A DNA stretch of 12,607 nucleotides from Rikenellaceae bacterium (GCA_003520315.1 DOVA01000007.1:1-12607), one strand, 5' to 3'. Shown: positions 1 to 8,205, counted from the stretch's first letter. A program made the numbers and translations. The notes: generated by a model not told the origin, from the letters alone.

Positions 1-2204
1 TCGGTGCAATCAAAGCTTTGGAAGATAACGGCATCCCCATAGATTATGTAGCAGGAACATCAATGGGCGCAATAGTTGGAGCTCTATATTCAATAGGGCT
101 TACACCAGATGAGATGATCAAACTGTTTAAGTCCAAGGAATTTGAATCCTGGTATAACGGAGAACAGGAACCAAAGTTTGCTTCTTACATATATAGAAGA
201 GATCCTACTCCGGAAATGATAAAACTCACTGGCAGTATTAACAGTGAAGGAAAAAAACTTTCTATTAACGTCCCTTCAAGTATTATAGCTCCCTATCCTA
301 TGGACCTCGCTGTAATGCAAATATTTGCCTCTCCTGCTGCCACTGCAAAATACAATTTTGACAGCCTTATGGTTCCTTACCGATGTGTAGGGGCAGATGT
401 TTCTCGCAAGTCCCCTGTAGCATTCAGCAAAGGTGACTTAGGATCGGCAGTCAGGGCATCTATGACATTCCCGCTAGTTTTCCAGCCTATTATGATCGAT
501 TCAGTGCTATATTTTGATGGTGGACTTTATAATAATTTTCCTTGGGATGTAATGGTTAAGGATTTTAATCCGGATTATTTAATCGGGATTAAATGTGCTT
601 CTCAGTTCATCACCGTTCCCAAACCCGATGATGTGCTTTCTCAATTGGAAGCAATGCTCACAGTTGAGACAAACTATAATATTCCTGAAGACAGGGGCAT
701 ATTACTTGATTTGAAATTTGAAGACGTCGATCTTCTGGATTTTGACAAAATAGATCAGCTTGTCCAGGCCGGTTATTTTAATATGATGAAATTAATGCCT
801 GAAATCAAACAAAAGGTGCAAAGAAGAAGGAGTGCAGAAGAACTTCTTCAGAAACGCCTTGATTTCAGAACCAAATGCATCCCCCTGATATTTGAAAAAG
901 TTATAATTAAAGACTCTCTAAAATACAGTGCCAAAGATTTCATAGACAAAACATTCCGGGAAAACCGAACAAGGCACTTTGACTTTGAGCAGTTCAAAAG
1001 AGGATACTACAGAATAATTGCAAGTGGAAACGTAAAGAAATTCTTTCCTACAGCCAAACTCAGCAAAGATTCCGTTTTTAATGTCAACCTTCAGGTTTCC
1101 GAGGCTCCTCCAATAAAAATTGCTGTTGGAGGCAATATTTCATCTTCGTCTCTCAATCAGGGTTACCTTGGAATAGAGTACCGAAAATTCACGGGAATGC
1201 CGTGGAGAGTAGCAGCAGATGTTAATTTTGGAAGATTTTATGCCGGATTTAATGGTTACTTCAGACAGGATTTTTCTGTAAGACCCTTTGTTTTTTATGA
1301 ATTACAGTTTGTAACACACCGTTTCGACTATTTTGGAGCAAATCAGACTAATTTCTTCTCCCACAGAGTCCCTTCAAGTAATGCTCAAGAAGGTGAAACT
1401 TTTGTTACTGCAAGCATTGCAACTCCCGTGAATCTCTATGAAAATCTTTTGGCAAAGTTGACATTTACAGTAGGCGAAAATGATTATGAATATTATCACA
1501 TAGACAACTTTACATCTTACGATATACCTGACAAGACTGAGCTGATGTATCTTTCTCCATCCTTTTACATAGAAAAAAACACAACAAATTATAGACTCTA
1601 TCCCACAGACGGAAGCACCTACAAAATTTCTCTCAGATATACACATCTTAGAGAAGATTACCAACCCGGTAGCACCATTATTGATGCTCAACCAATATCA
1701 AAAAAAATACATAACTCTATGAGTATAAGAGCATACTTTGAATCTTATATCCCATTAAGTAAAAAATTTACTCTCGGATGGATTGCTGATGTTACCCTGT
1801 CCAACAGAACAGCACTTGGAGATAGAACATCATCTCTGCTATATCTTCCTGCATTTCAACCTACACCTCACAGTAAAACTCTATTTCTAAGCGAATACCG
1901 AGCCCAATCTTTTGCAGGTGCTGCCTTGATGCCAATCTACAACATTACTAAAAGCCTTTCGCTCCATTTAACAGGAGCATATTTCCAGCCATACAAATAT
2001 ATTCTCCAAACTTCCGATGGTAGCACCAAATTTTCAGACCCCTTTCCAAAAGGAAAGTTCTTAGGAGAAATTGCAGGAGTATGGCAATCACCAATAGGAC
2101 CTGTCACACTTTCAGTTACATATTATGATAAATCTGACATTAAATGGTTCCCACAGTTTAATATAGGATTTCTAATATATAAACCCAAAGCACTCGCATA
2201 TTAG
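1..2204 (+). CDS. Patatin-like phospholipase fused to an Omp85-type outer-membrane barrel (5' partial)
   Basis: The reading frame is already open at base 3, so the true start and probably a signal peptide lie upstream; the TTG at 18 is an internal codon. The visible protein begins in a patatin (RssA/PlpD-like) domain. The nucleophile elbow GTSMG has its serine codon at 60-62, and the partner aspartate lies in the DGG motif (codon 516-518), giving a Ser-Asp dyad. The glycine-rich oxyanion loop expected just before is outside the window. From about 885 to 1110 there is a POTRA-like stretch (FEKVIIKD to VSEAPPIKI), followed by about 365 residues of alternating aromatic and polar strands to the C-terminus, resembling a BamA/surface-antigen barrel. 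This is the layout of type Vd (PlpD-like) proteins, in which the barrel sits in the outer membrane and the esterase is periplasmic or surface-exposed. The flippase gene follows after 2 bp. The family assignment is firm; substrate and topology are inferred. Confidence 0.9.
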   Translation, partial: GAIKALEDNGIPIDYVAGTSMGAIVGALYSIGLTPDEMIKLFKSKEFESWYNGEQEPKFASYIYRRDPTPEMIKLTGSINSEGKKLSINVPSSIIAPYPMDLAVMQIFASPAATAKYNFDSLMVPYRCVGADVSRKSPVAFSKGDLGSAVRASMTFPLVFQPIMIDSVLYFDGGLYNNFPWDVMVKDFNPDYLIGIKCASQFITVPKPDDVLSQLEAMLTVETNYNIPEDRGILLDLKFEDVDLLDFDKIDQLVQAGYFNMMKLMPEIKQKVQRRRSAEELLQKRLDFRTKCIPLIFEKVIIKDSLKYSAKDFIDKTFRENRTRHFDFEQFKRGYYRIIASGNVKKFFPTAKLSKDSVFNVNLQVSEAPPIKIAVGGNISSSSLNQGYLGIEYRKFTGMPWRVAADVNFGRFYAGFNGYFRQDFSVRPFVFYELQFVTHRFDYFGANQTNFFSHRVPSSNAQEGETFVTASIATPVNLYENLLAKLTFTVGENDYEYYHIDNFTSYDIPDKTELMYLSPSFYIEKNTTNYRLYPTDGSTYKISLRYTHLREDYQPGSTIIDAQPISKKIHNSMSIRAYFESYIPLSKKFTLGWIADVTLSNRTALGDRTSSLLYLPAFQPTPHSKTLFLSEYRAQSFAGAALMPIYNITKSLSLHLTGAYFQPYKYILQTSDGSTKFSDPFPKGKFLGEIAGVWQSPIGPVTLSVTYYDKSDIKWFPQFNIGFLIYKPKALAY

Positions 2205-2206
2205 TA

Positions 2207-3685
2207 ATGAGTAAAAATCCTCTTAGACGGCTTGCCGGAGAAACTGCTGTATATGGACTAAGTTCTATTCTTGCCAGATTTATAAACTTTGTCTTTGTCC
2301 CTATTTATACCAGAGTACTTTCAACTTCACAATACGGACTTGCCACAGAAGTGCTGGCATATATAGCCATACTGCAAGTCATTCTTACTCTTGGGCTTGA
2401 AACTGGATGCTTCAGATATGCAAACAAGCATGATAAACCCGAAGAGGTGTTTTCAAATGCTCTGCTTACAGTGGGCTCTCTGTCCTTGCTGGTTCTTGCA
2501 GGTTTGACAATTGGCTCCGGTTCCATATCCAGACTGATGGGATACAATGGATTTGAAAATATTATTATCTATGTAGGAGCAATACTTGCAATTGATAATT
2601 TTACCGCCATTCTCTTTGCAAAACTGCGTTTTTTGCACAAAGCATTCAAGTTTGCAATAATCAAAACCATCAAAATTCTATCAGAAACAGCCTTTAACCT
2701 TATCCTGTTTTTTTTGGTCCCGGGTTATCTGTCAAAACATCCCGGAAGTTTCCTGTTAAATTTCATCTCTCCTACTCCTGATTTCTCTTACATTATATTT
2801 GCAATTTTTCTGAGTTGTATCATTCTGCTTATCATAATGTTGCCCGATATTTTGAAAATCAGAATTAAACTCAATGCTCCTCTGTGGAAAGAAATGATGC
2901 TTTACTCACTTCCACTGATGATTGCAGGACTCCCTGGAATTTTAAACGACTTCATTGACAGGCCTTTGTTTAGAATGCTCTCCCCAAAAGGGCTGGAATG
3001 GTCGTCTGAACTTGGAATATTCCAGGCAGGAGCAAAGTTGGCTACAATTATGATGCTTTTCGTCCAGATGTTCCGTTTTGCGGCAGAACCTTTCTTTTTC
3101 TCAAAAAATGAATCCGAAGAGGTTAAAAAGAAGCAATATGCAGATGTTATGGAGCACTTCACAGCTTTCTCGATGCTTATATTTCTCGGACTTACACTAT
3201 ATATGGATGTAATTGGACTGATCATCGGCAAAAATTTTCGTCAAGGCGTTGATATTGTGCCCATCATGCTTATGGCATATGTTATTCTTGGAATGAATTT
3301 TAATGTTTCAATGTGGTATAAACTTTCAGGAAAAACAAATTACGGCATTCTTATTACTGCTGCTGGCCTACTAGTAACACTTCTGATAAACATGATATTT
3401 ATGCCCCTCTATTCCTACCATGCTGCAGCCTGGGGACATCTTGCAAGCTACTTAGCGATGATGTTAATAAGTATAATGCTTGGAAATAAATATTATCCCA
3501 TTCCTTATAAATGGGGCAGGGTTATGAGTTTTGTTGCTGCGGGACTTGCAATATATGGTTTAACCATATTTATCCCACCTTGGCCGTTGGTTCTAAAATA
3601 CACTATTCACACTATTTTAATTGTGATGTACATACTTTACTATTTAAAACTCGAAAAGATATCTGTATGGAAGTTAAAATTATAA
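2207..3685 (+). CDS. Polysaccharide/oligosaccharide flippase (Wzx/MATE-like)
   Basis: A 492-residue, strongly hydrophobic integral inner-membrane protein with roughly 12-14 predicted membrane segments. The N-terminus ([19 protein letters not shown], then a VPIYTRVLS stretch near residues 31-39) is typical of the polysaccharide transporter (PST/RfbX) branch of the MOP superfamily. These proteins flip lipid-linked glycans across the cytoplasmic membrane. The length fits the family. The ATG at 2207 follows the upstream stop by 2 bp with no Shine-Dalgarno site, as is usual in Bacteroidetes. The 3' end overlaps the dUTPase gene by 19 bp. Its substrate cannot be read from the sequence; it may be a surface polysaccharide or a glycosylation precursor. 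It is less likely to be MurJ, which belongs to a different branch. An eight-T run lies inside the gene at 2708-2715. Confidence 0.88.
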   Translation: MSKNPLRRLAGETAVYGLSSILARFINFVFVPIYTRVLSTSQYGLATEVLAYIAILQVILTLGLETGCFRYANKHDKPEEVFSNALLTVGSLSLLVLAGLTIGSGSISRLMGYNGFENIIIYVGAILAIDNFTAILFAKLRFLHKAFKFAIIKTIKILSETAFNLILFFLVPGYLSKHPGSFLLNFISPTPDFSYIIFAIFLSCIILLIIMLPDILKIRIKLNAPLWKEMMLYSLPLMIAGLPGILNDFIDRPLFRMLSPKGLEWSSELGIFQAGAKLATIMMLFVQMFRFAAEPFFFSKNESEEVKKKQYADVMEHFTAFSMLIFLGLTLYMDVIGLIIGKNFRQGVDIVPIMLMAYVILGMNFNVSMWYKLSGKTNYGILITAAGLLVTLLINMIFMPLYSYHAAAWGHLASYLAMMLISIMLGNKYYPIPYKWGRVMSFVAAGLAIYGLTIFIPPWPLVLKYTIHTILIVMYILYYLKLEKISVWKLKL

Positions 3686-4101
3686 ATCACTCTCCGTTTG
3701 AACTGCCATCGTATGCTACAGAACACTCTGCCGGCATGGACATAAGGGCAAATATAGAAGAGAGCTTGGCTATAGCTCCTTTAAAACGGGCAATTATACC
3801 TACCGGAATATTCATAGAACTACCAAACGGCTATGAAGCACAAATAAGACCAAGAAGCGGACTGGCCGCCAAACACGGTATAGGCATTGTTAACAGCCCA
3901 GGGACAATTGACTCTGACTATAGAGGAGAGATAAAAATTATCCTTGTCAATCTTTCTGATGAGCCTTTTATACTCAACCCCGGAGAACGAGTAGCACAGA
4001 TGGTCATATCACAATTTGAAAGAATTGAGTGGAAAACTGTTGATGAACTTGAGAAATCCGACCGTGGTAATGGAGGATTTGGATCTACAGGAAAAAATTA
4101 G
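3667..4101 (+). CDS. dut: Deoxyuridine 5'-triphosphate nucleotidohydrolase (dUTPase)
   Basis: A cytosolic trimeric enzyme that hydrolyses dUTP to dUMP and pyrophosphate, keeping uracil out of DNA and feeding dTMP synthesis. All five family motifs are present in the 144-residue product: SAGMDIRA (21-28), [12 protein letters not shown] (61-72), [11 protein letters not shown] (79-89, with the catalytic-position Asp82 and Tyr85), GERVAQMVI (106-114) and the C-terminal flexible arm [10 protein letters not shown] (133-142). The length is typical of bacterial dUTPases. The start at 3667 is chosen because MEVKIINHS is the usual N-terminus of the family. The frame stays open back to 3511, but that stretch lies wholly inside the flippase gene. 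The real start overlaps the flippase end by 19 bp, suggesting coupled translation, and murF follows after 12 bp. Confidence 0.97.
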   Translation: MEVKIINHSPFELPSYATEHSAGMDIRANIEESLAIAPLKRAIIPTGIFIELPNGYEAQIRPRSGLAAKHGIGIVNSPGTIDSDYRGEIKIILVNLSDEPFILNPGERVAQMVISQFERIEWKTVDELEKSDRGNGGFGSTGKN

Positions 4102-4113
4102 AGAAAGACAAAA

Positions 4114-5418
4114 ATGGATTTAGAACAGATCTATCAAATCTTCAAGAAAAGCACCGGGGTGTGTACGGACAGTAGAGTTCTGAAAGAGGGTGAACTTTTC
4201 TTTGCTCTCAAAGGAGATAATTTTGATGGTAATAAATTTGCCCATAAAGCTTTAGAAAAAGGCGCTCTTTATTCAATAGTTGATGACAAAAGTGTTTCAT
4301 CAGATGACAGAATAATAGTAGTTGACGACGTGTTGAAAGAAATGCAGGAGCTTGCTCATTTTCACCGCAAAGCTCTTGGCATCCCCATCATAGGGATTAC
4401 CGGAACTAATGGGAAAACTACCACCAAGGAACTTGTGAGCAGTGTGCTCTCCACTATATACAAAACTGCCTTCACAAAAGGCAATTTAAATAACCATATT
4501 GGGGTACCTTTGACTCTTCTTCAAATGGATGAAAGTATTCAAATTGGAGTTGTCGAAATGGGTGCAAGTGCGCCGGGAGAGATAGCCTCTTTAGTTGAGA
4601 TATGTGAACCCGACTATGGCATAGTAACAAGTGTAGGAAAAGCACATCTTCAAGGATTTGGTTCATTAGAAGGGGTGAAGAAGACTAAAGGTGAACTTTA
4701 TGACTTTCTGAAGAAACATGGAGGAGTAATCTTTTTTAACGCCGACAATCCCGATATCTATGCCATGGTCAAAGAGAGAGAGCCTGTAAGCTGCCTTCCA
4801 TATGGCTTGAAATTCGACAATGCCAAGATACTTCCTGTCACAATTGACAATCCATTCCTCAAAATCAAACTTAAAACCGGGAAGATTGTGGAAACACAGC
4901 TCATTGGAAGTTATAATGCTGATAATGTAATGGCAGCTCTTGCTGTTGGAAAGCATTTCTTTACAGATTTAAATGCCTCTGTCGAAGCGATTAAAAATTA
5001 TCTCCCTACAAACAATCGTTCTCAATTAACCAAAGGTAAATACAACAAGCTGATAGTAGATGCCTATAATGCTAATCCTACAAGCATGAGAGCTGCACTG
5101 CAAAGTTTTAAAGAGTTGAATGCAGATCATGCGGCACTTATTCTCGGTGACATGCTGGAACTTGGTGAAGAGTCACAAAAAGAGCATCGGGAAATTCTTA
5201 AAATAACAAGTGACATGAATGTTGAAAAGCTATTTTTTGTAGGAAATGAATTTGCAACAGCATTACCCTCTTTTAAGGAACTGTCTTTAAAATCAAAAAT
5301 TTTTCCAACATCCTCCGCACTAAGAGATTATCTACTTTCAAACCCTTTAGCTGGATATACTGTCCTAATTAAAGGTTCTCGGAGAATAGCCGTTGAAAAG
5401 GTCATAGATGCCTTATGA
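4114..5418 (+). CDS. murF: UDP-N-acetylmuramoyl-tripeptide--D-alanyl-D-alanine ligase
   Basis: A cytosolic Mur ligase that uses ATP to add D-Ala-D-Ala to the UDP-MurNAc-tripeptide, the last soluble step of peptidoglycan precursor synthesis. The 434-residue protein shows the three-domain Mur order. The N-terminal substrate-binding domain includes TDSR (18-21) and FFALKGDNFDGN (29-40). The central ATPase domain has the P-loop GTNGKT (97-102), GNLNNHIGVPLTLL (123-136), the VEMGAS motif and the lysine of TKGEL near 192, which is usually carbamylated. The C-terminal domain has DAYNANPTSM (317-326), the LGDMLELGEES segment (344-354) and the ending VLIKGSRRIAVEKV. NN.IGVPLT and YNANP separate MurF from MurC, MurD and MurE. 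The ATG at 4114 lies 12 bp after dut. The gene converges on a glycosyltransferase only 10 bp downstream, and no terminator is visible. Confidence 0.96.
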   Translation: MDLEQIYQIFKKSTGVCTDSRVLKEGELFFALKGDNFDGNKFAHKALEKGALYSIVDDKSVSSDDRIIVVDDVLKEMQELAHFHRKALGIPIIGITGTNGKTTTKELVSSVLSTIYKTAFTKGNLNNHIGVPLTLLQMDESIQIGVVEMGASAPGEIASLVEICEPDYGIVTSVGKAHLQGFGSLEGVKKTKGELYDFLKKHGGVIFFNADNPDIYAMVKEREPVSCLPYGLKFDNAKILPVTIDNPFLKIKLKTGKIVETQLIGSYNADNVMAALAVGKHFFTDLNASVEAIKNYLPTNNRSQLTKGKYNKLIVDAYNANPTSMRAALQSFKELNADHAALILGDMLELGEESQKEHREILKITSDMNVEKLFFVGNEFATALPSFKELSLKSKIFPTSSALRDYLLSNPLAGYTVLIKGSRRIAVEKVIDAL

Positions 5419-5428
5419 GAAAGAATAC

Positions 5429-6466
5429 TCAGGTTATATCAGCCCCTATTTTGAAATATGTTAGTTTTTTGAAAGAGAGAAAAAATCTAATCACAATACT
5501 TCCTCTGTAAACTCCTCTAATTCTCTGTTTGCCTCTCTTGTTTCCTTCAACTGATATGCTGCGCCTCTGTAAAGAAAGGAGAGATCTCCAGAAATCCACA
5601 TGTGCCTTGAGTACCGATTTGAAATAGCTGAATTTAAGCTGTAAAAGATATACAATAGCTGAGCCTCCGTCAAACATCATTCTCGTAAGAATAACAGGAA
5701 CCAGACAGTTTGAAGGAAGATTTTTATAAAGCATCATTAGATTGTTCCTGAAGTTAAAATATAGTTTCTGAGGTGAATTGTTAGGCAAGGTTCCGCCCCC
5801 CACGTTATATACAACTGATTGAGGAACAACCCAGACATGATTCCCCGCGAGCTTTGCTCTCCAGCAAAGGTCTATCTCTTCCATGTGTGCAAAAAAATGC
5901 TCGTCAAAACCACCCAACTGACGATAAAGTGAGGAACGAATCATCATCGCAGCTCCTGACGCCCAGAATATTTCTATACTGTCATTATACTGTCCTCTAT
6001 CTTCTTCTATATTTGTCAAGATCCTTCCCCGGCAAAAAGGATAGCCGAAAAAATCTATAAATCCGCCACTAGCACCAGCGTATTCAAACATATGATGATT
6101 GTAGGCAGATAAAATTTTGGGCATACATATTCCCGTATCAGAATGATTCTGAAAATGGGCGACAAGAGGATCCAACCACCCTTCAGTAACCTCTACGTCT
6201 GAATTTAAAAGAACAAAATACTCTGCGTCTATTTGCTCCAGAGCTTTGTTATAACCACCGGTAAATCCCCAGTTACGGTCAAACTCAATCAATCTGACAT
6301 TGGGATGATGTTTTTTAAGATAATCTACCGATAAATCTGTAGAACCATTATCGGCCACAACAACTACAGTATCTTGCCTGTTTGACCGTTCTTCCACGAT
6401 CGGAAGAAAACGCTCCAGATAATGTCTTCCGTTCCAGTTAAGTATAACAATAGCTATAGATGTCAT
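5429..6466 (-). CDS. Family 2 glycosyltransferase (GT-A fold, rhamnosyltransferase-like)
   Basis: A predicted 345-residue cytosolic or membrane-associated enzyme that moves a sugar from a nucleotide donor to a growing glycan. The N-terminal VILNWNG (7-13), VADNGSTD (37-44) and the NWGFTGGYNKAL stretch (65-76) form the nucleotide-binding half. LLNSDVEV (86-93) is the DxD-like metal site. ASGAAMMIR (169-177), GGFDEHFFAHMEEIDLCWR (185-203, with the acidic ED-like base) and the NFRNNLMMLYKNLP segment complete the family pattern. The C-terminus has a hydrophobic stretch near 256-280 and the usual GVYRGSIV ending. The ATG at 6466 shares its A with the upstream gene's TGA (TGATG), so translation is probably coupled; a TTG one codon earlier is less likely. 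It is the last gene of the sigma-factor operon. The donor and acceptor are unknown. Confidence 0.9.
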   Translation of the reverse strand: MTSIAIVILNWNGRHYLERFLPIVEERSNRQDTVVVVADNGSTDLSVDYLKKHHPNVRLIEFDRNWGFTGGYNKALEQIDAEYFVLLNSDVEVTEGWLDPLVAHFQNHSDTGICMPKILSAYNHHMFEYAGASGGFIDFFGYPFCRGRILTNIEEDRGQYNDSIEIFWASGAAMMIRSSLYRQLGGFDEHFFAHMEEIDLCWRAKLAGNHVWVVPQSVVYNVGGGTLPNNSPQKLYFNFRNNLMMLYKNLPSNCLVPVILTRMMFDGGSAIVYLLQLKFSYFKSVLKAHVDFWRSLLSLQRRSISVEGNKRGKQRIRGVYRGSIVIRFFLSFKKLTYFKIGADIT

Positions 6467-7650
6467 CAAATTTCAAATCTCATACCCAACTCGAACTTGT
6501 ACTGCAAAGGTTGAGCCGTTCTGATACTTGGTGGCTGTTTCCCCTTAAAAAAGTAGGACATGGATGGATCGAAATAAATTCCAAGATCCTTGGCAAGCTT
6601 CCATTCAACACCAACTCCCCCTCCTGCTGAAAATTGCAAACCAGAAATGGACTCGGTATGATATTTTTTAACTCCATCTGTATTCTCTTTATAATTGGCT
6701 GCTATCCCCTTTTCTAACATAACGCCTGCAACCAGATACAATCTTACAGACCTGTTTTCAAACAAATTGTAATAGCCGTTAACGGGAAGCCCGATATAGT
6801 GCAGGGACTGATTGACATCTTTGCTGTAAGTTTCAGAAATTTCCTGGTAATTGGAAGATAGAAGTGTATATACAAGGCCGGAACCTAAAGAAAACCTTTT
6901 GTCGATATCTGTCTGGATCTGTATTCCAAAAGATACCGGCATTGCATAACGTATGTCCGAAACATAGTGGCTTCTTACCAGTTCCTGAAGGCTTGAAGGA
7001 ACAAAGTCGTTCTGGTAGCCCAGAGAAACAGAAACCAGATTAATGGACTTTTTATAATATGAAGATGAGATGTTTGTTGAAAGTGCATATTTATACTTTC
7101 TCTCGCTCAGCCACTTTCTAAAACTCTTTTTTTCATCCTCGCCGTTCAGCCATTCGTCAAAATTATATGGTTTTACAGGTTTAGTTGAATTATTTGCAAT
7201 TGACTTTTCCTTGGTCTCCACAGATTTTTCATCTGGCACCACAGATTTTTCACTTGGCACCACAGATTTTTCACTTGGTGCATTTGTGCCTGATGTGACG
7301 GGCAGTGTTTTTTCAATACTTTTAGAAATTTGAACGCATGCAATATTTTTTGAAACTTGTGCAGTTTTAGCTTTATTGCTTACTTGTGTACTACCTCTCC
7401 CACTCTCTGAAAATAACTGGGGCTTTATGGTATCTTCGGGTTTCTGAGGAGCATTTCTGTTTATAACAAGCAAAAGCAACAAAGACGCAGCAACAGCAGA
7501 AGCTATGTATATACCTCTCCTGAAGTAGACTACTTTTGCTCTTTTTCTCTCCAGAGCAGAATTGATCCTTTCCCAGCCATCAAAAGGTGGAGTCTCTTCA
7601 TGAGTCTCCATCATTTCTCTGATTCTTTTATCAAAATCAATATTCTGCAT
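6466..7650 (-). CDS. Predicted trans-envelope protein: single-span N-terminus, repeat linker, outer-membrane beta-barrel (possible sigma regulator)
   Basis: No catalytic family is recognised. The 394-residue product has three visible parts. Residues 1-45 are soluble and charged and carry an ETPPFDGWERI motif (19-29), a PPxxxW pattern I recall from other Bacteroidetes barrel proteins with membrane anchors. A basic patch is followed by a single hydrophobic span (about 47-64), without a signal-peptide cleavage site. Residues 65-185 are low in complexity, with four PxEKSVx heptads at 125-152. Residues 187-394 look like an 8-10 strand barrel of the PorT/OMP_b-brl_2 kind, with HYIGLPVNGYY (284-294), a glycine-rich strand near 340-348 and the terminal ELGMRFEI. 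The ECF sigma gene lies 3 bp upstream and no separate anti-sigma gene is present. This suggests the N-terminus binds the sigma factor, but there is no HxxxCxxC zinc motif. The structure is fairly clear; the function is inference. Confidence 0.72.
   Translation of the reverse strand: MQNIDFDKRIREMMETHEETPPFDGWERINSALERKRAKVVYFRRGIYIASAVAASLLLLLVINRNAPQKPEDTIKPQLFSESGRGSTQVSNKAKTAQVSKNIACVQISKSIEKTLPVTSGTNAPSEKSVVPSEKSVVPDEKSVETKEKSIANNSTKPVKPYNFDEWLNGEDEKKSFRKWLSERKYKYALSTNISSSYYKKSINLVSVSLGYQNDFVPSSLQELVRSHYVSDIRYAMPVSFGIQIQTDIDKRFSLGSGLVYTLLSSNYQEISETYSKDVNQSLHYIGLPVNGYYNLFENRSVRLYLVAGVMLEKGIAANYKENTDGVKKYHTESISGLQFSAGGGVGVEWKLAKDLGIYFDPSMSYFFKGKQPPSIRTAQPLQYKFELGMRFEI
7195..7278 (-). repeat. 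21-bp tandem repeat encoding PxEKSVx heptads
   Basis: There are four in-frame 21-bp units inside the linker of the barrel protein. The units at 7258-7278 and 7237-7257 are identical over all 21 bases. The unit at 7216-7236 differs from them at three positions. The unit at 7195-7215 is degenerate in DNA but keeps EKS in the protein. Because 21 bases is seven codons, gain or loss of a unit would change linker length without breaking the frame. Confidence 0.9.
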
Positions 7651-7653
7651 ATT

Positions 7654-8205
7654 TTAAAATTTCTCCTTCAACCTGTTCTGCAGCCAAATCCTTGCCCTAC
7701 TCAACTGTGACCTTGAACTGCCTTCAGAAATATGAATTATCTGTGCAATTTCCTGATGGGAGTAACCTTCAATGATATACATATTGAAGACAACCCTGAA
7801 TCCTTCAGGCATCGAAGCTATCAATCTGAGCAACTCTTTAGAAGAAATCCCATCCAGAGCCGTTTGCTCAGTAATAGCCTCTCTTTCAGCTGTAGCAAGC
7901 TCTTCAGAAAACCTAAGTATATCAGCTTTCCTAAGTGACATTAACGCTGTATTTACAAAAATCCGCCTCATCCATCCCTCAAAAGAGCCTGTTCCGTTAT
8001 AGCTGCCAATCTTTTCAAACACCGTAATAAAACCATCCTGGAGGACATCCCATGCTCGCTCCTTATTCCCAACATATCTGGTACAAAGAGACAGCATTCG
8101 TGACGCATACTTCTCATATAGAGCCTTTTGTGCTATCCTGTCCTGTTTCAGGCAACCTTCAAGCAACTCCCTATCATCTGTAAAATGCCGCGAAATGGCC
8201 TCCAT
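7654..8205 (-). CDS. ECF-type RNA polymerase sigma factor (sigma-70 family)
   Basis: A 183-residue extracytoplasmic-function sigma factor that would direct core RNA polymerase to a dedicated promoter set. Region 2 spans about 20-90: ALYEKYASRMLSLC, RYVGNKERAWDVLQDGFITV (the -10 recognition and core-binding helices) and GSFEGWMRRIFVNTAL. After a variable linker, region 4 spans about 122-180 with SMPEGFRVVFNMYIIEGYSH and the helix-turn-helix SHQEIAQIIHISEGSSRSQL. There is no region 1.1 or 3, and the length is normal for ECF factors. The ATG at 8205 is preceded by an A-rich leader. The stop lies 3 bp before the trans-envelope barrel gene, so the two are almost certainly co-transcribed. That gene is the best candidate regulator because no classical zinc-binding anti-sigma gene is nearby. 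The target promoters are unknown. Confidence 0.96.
   Translation of the reverse strand: MEAISRHFTDDRELLEGCLKQDRIAQKALYEKYASRMLSLCTRYVGNKERAWDVLQDGFITVFEKIGSYNGTGSFEGWMRRIFVNTALMSLRKADILRFSEELATAEREAITEQTALDGISSKELLRLIASMPEGFRVVFNMYIIEGYSHQEIAQIIHISEGSSRSQLSRARIWLQNRLKEKF

Noticed and set aside
1374..1691. Minus-strand 105-residue cysteine-rich frame inside the patatin-barrel gene
   Set aside because: It lies within the barrel-coding region, has no own promoter, and its composition is what antisense of AT-rich strand-encoding DNA gives.
3511..3666. Open frame extending dut upstream to give 196 residues
   Set aside because: The added 52 residues lie wholly inside the flippase coding region and look nothing like dUTPase; MEVKIINHS at 3667 is the normal family N-terminus.
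5416..5431. Inverted repeat TGAG...CTCA between murF and the glycosyltransferase gene as a terminator
   Set aside because: The arms are only four bases and are mostly formed by the two facing TGA stop codons, with no U-tract.
5491..5673. Second minus-strand frame at the end of the glycosyltransferase, suspected frameshift
   Set aside because: The main frame runs uninterrupted to the typical GVYRGSIV C-terminus, so no frameshift is needed.
6467..6469. TTG as the glycosyltransferase start
   Set aside because: It only adds one residue before an ATG that fits a standard TGATG overlap; ATG is preferred.
7070..7333. Plus-strand 87-residue frame with repeated TDFS units
   Set aside because: It is the antisense shadow of the 21-bp repeat in the barrel gene, which has clear domain structure on the minus strand.
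7732..8002. Two overlapping plus-strand frames opposite the sigma gene
   Set aside because: The minus strand encodes an unmistakable ECF sigma factor; the antisense products show no family features.
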